From an uncultured bacterium (lineage in GTDB: Bacteria > Bacteroidota > Bacteroidia > Bacteroidales > Marinifilaceae): a DNA stretch of 7,384 bases. The notes below the pieces were generated by a model, which worked only from the letters and a program-made list of their open reading frames with translations, was not told the DNA's origin and made no database searches. The position numbers were made by a program, and so were the translations under genes. How positions within the stretch are numbered: the stretch's first letter is position 1; each line of letters begins with the position of its first letter. Shown here in pieces: positions 7,301-7,384 of this stretch. The DNA lies in assembly GCA_905215395.1 (NCBI GenBank), contig CAJMQA010000175.1, forward strand, positions 1-7,384. Reading direction: 5' to 3'.

Positions 7301-7384
7301 TCAGTAACCGTGCCCATAGTAGTTCCTTTCACCAACACCGTTACACCCGGTAAAGGCTCCCCATCTTTAGTCAAAACACGTCCT
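4375..7384 (-). CDS. SusC/RagA-family TonB-dependent outer-membrane transporter, N-terminus cut by the window
   Basis: This protein forms the TonB-driven outer-membrane barrel that imports the ligand captured by the adjacent SusD-like lipoprotein. The frame stays open to the right edge (GRVL precedes the first visible TKDGEPLPG), so the TTG at 7374 is not a start; the signal peptide and beginning of the first domain are missing. About 1002 residues are visible. In visible numbering, residues 1-70 form the carboxypeptidase-D-regulatory-like domain (PLPGVTVLVKGTTMGTVTD, DGNYKI). Residues about 75-86 (LEEAVVVGYG) are the conserved junction before the plug. The plug includes LTGSVSSV, IRGCASLSG and the signature SSAIYGSRASAGVILITMKKG (about 183-203). 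The remainder is a beta-barrel with alternating aromatic strands ending in YNIGIKLSVK. The plug has VVDEVP where most relatives have VDG-x-P. No frameshift or internal stop is present. The promoter lies outside the window, so regulation (anti-sigma, hybrid two-component or SusR type) cannot be judged. Confidence 0.95.
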   Translation of the reverse strand, partial: GRVLTKDGEPLPGVTVLVKGTTMGTVTDVDGNYKISLPKPGLTLRFSFLGMGTREIVVTGPECNVFLEEEQNSLEEAVVVGYGVVKKKDLTGSVSSVDTRLIEESAAADIGTIIQGQVSGLHILTGSGAPGEEVQMQIRGCASLSGNTSPLIVVDEVPMPSDFSINQLNPSDIKSIDVLKGGSSSAIYGSRASAGVILITMKKGSRNEKPLISYDYTFGTRQLVSDINVLNTEEFKLLLLEATRNSAQEQGYTNLSDYRYYKDYTTPGYFGEVNTPWMKLLMQPARVHKHNISVRGGGQSSNYSVSYGLIDEDGMLVNTSNRRHNLNLNLDTDLNKWLKMGVTFRGDLSKRGQTENFNVAAEARPDLPCYNEDGSYYVHKYMYLGEERFESNPMIEAKERDNVNRDLGANITSYLVARPLGGLSLRLQYSYNYKQSKGRDFYPSMTLYGSGGYKGQKGQLTNTERLSENQELMGQIMYGKRIKKHNFDITMVGTLTDSKNSYASMTFADFPDDKTQTSIWQGVTYKNQMGYDKGALLLSYVARANYSFNDRYLLTVSWRADGSSRFSPDNRWSYFPSLAVAYNLTEEKFLRHNKVINFLKLRASVGKVGMGYVDEYGWRTLYDATEYLDQPAIVPGSMGNNNLKWEGTVSYELGLDYGFFKNNRISGTLEFYKKKTKDLLYRYTLSPGIGLPSTNVNFAAIENRGIDFDINAKIINTRNLSWSFSFNISKNLNKVTGLDSKYVSSPGSSALNNTVIEEGKSVGLFYGYKSDGIFQNWEEIEACEALNPDMPYQQKFSSDVLSPGDIKLLDLSNDGYVNFTANNYEDKTVLGSSLPDFSGGFSTRLTYKGFTFSMSGTFSYGNMKSWDAEGRQFQFNAARPKNLLDIALKRWTPENPTNDYPKIRLNGTNYGMTDFWLHDASYLKINNISLTYQLPAKWLRRTGFVDRAELFGSVTNVYTFTSYPGPNPESFNKADKIAGAAVDYTAYPQTRTYNIGIKLSVK

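Noticed and set aside
7372..7374. TTG as the start of the SusC-like gene
   Set aside because: The frame continues to the right edge (GRVL) within the carboxypeptidase-regulatory-like domain, and no signal peptide is present; the true start lies outside.

Overview
The window comes from a gut-type Bacteroidota, most likely the order Bacteroidales. The evidence is a SusC-like TonB-dependent transporter with an N-terminal carboxypeptidase-regulatory-like domain directly followed by a SusD-like lipoprotein, several Cys-anchored lipoprotein signals, AT-rich leaders without clear Shine-Dalgarno sequences, and a lipoprotein glycosidase of the GH109 type. Genus cannot be fixed from the sequence.

Layout: two convergent transcription units meet at an 85-bp intergenic gap holding a strong inverted repeat. 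On the plus strand (1-1899) is the 3' part of a sugar-kinase-like phosphotransferase gene, cut by the left edge, followed 4 bp later by a complete GH109-family lipoprotein (predicted alpha-N-acetylgalactosaminidase, Gfo/Idh/MocA fold). On the minus strand (7384 down to 1985) is a SusC-like receptor gene cut by the right edge. It overlaps by one base the start of a SusD/RagB-like lipoprotein gene, which is followed after 30 bp by an unrecognised 304-residue lipoprotein. No stretch longer than 300 bp lacks a gene. I see no RNA gene, insertion sequence, CRISPR array or long repeat.

How the genes may work together: the plus-strand pair reads as a small amino-sugar salvage module. The exported GH109 enzyme would release terminal GalNAc (as on blood-group A or mucin-type glycans), and the cytoplasmic kinase would phosphorylate the imported N-acetylhexosamine at C1. 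The minus-strand genes form an outer-membrane uptake complex (SusC barrel, SusD lid) plus a third lipoprotein of unknown role in the position where SusE/F-like glycan-binding proteins often sit. Whether both units serve the same substrate is inference, because the promoters and any regulators or further enzymes lie outside the window.

This is mostly ordinary polysaccharide-utilisation-type content. The points most worth a second look are the unknown lipoprotein, the kinase/GH109 pairing, and the question of how an exported, NAD-dependent enzyme with no twin-arginine signal gets its cofactor.
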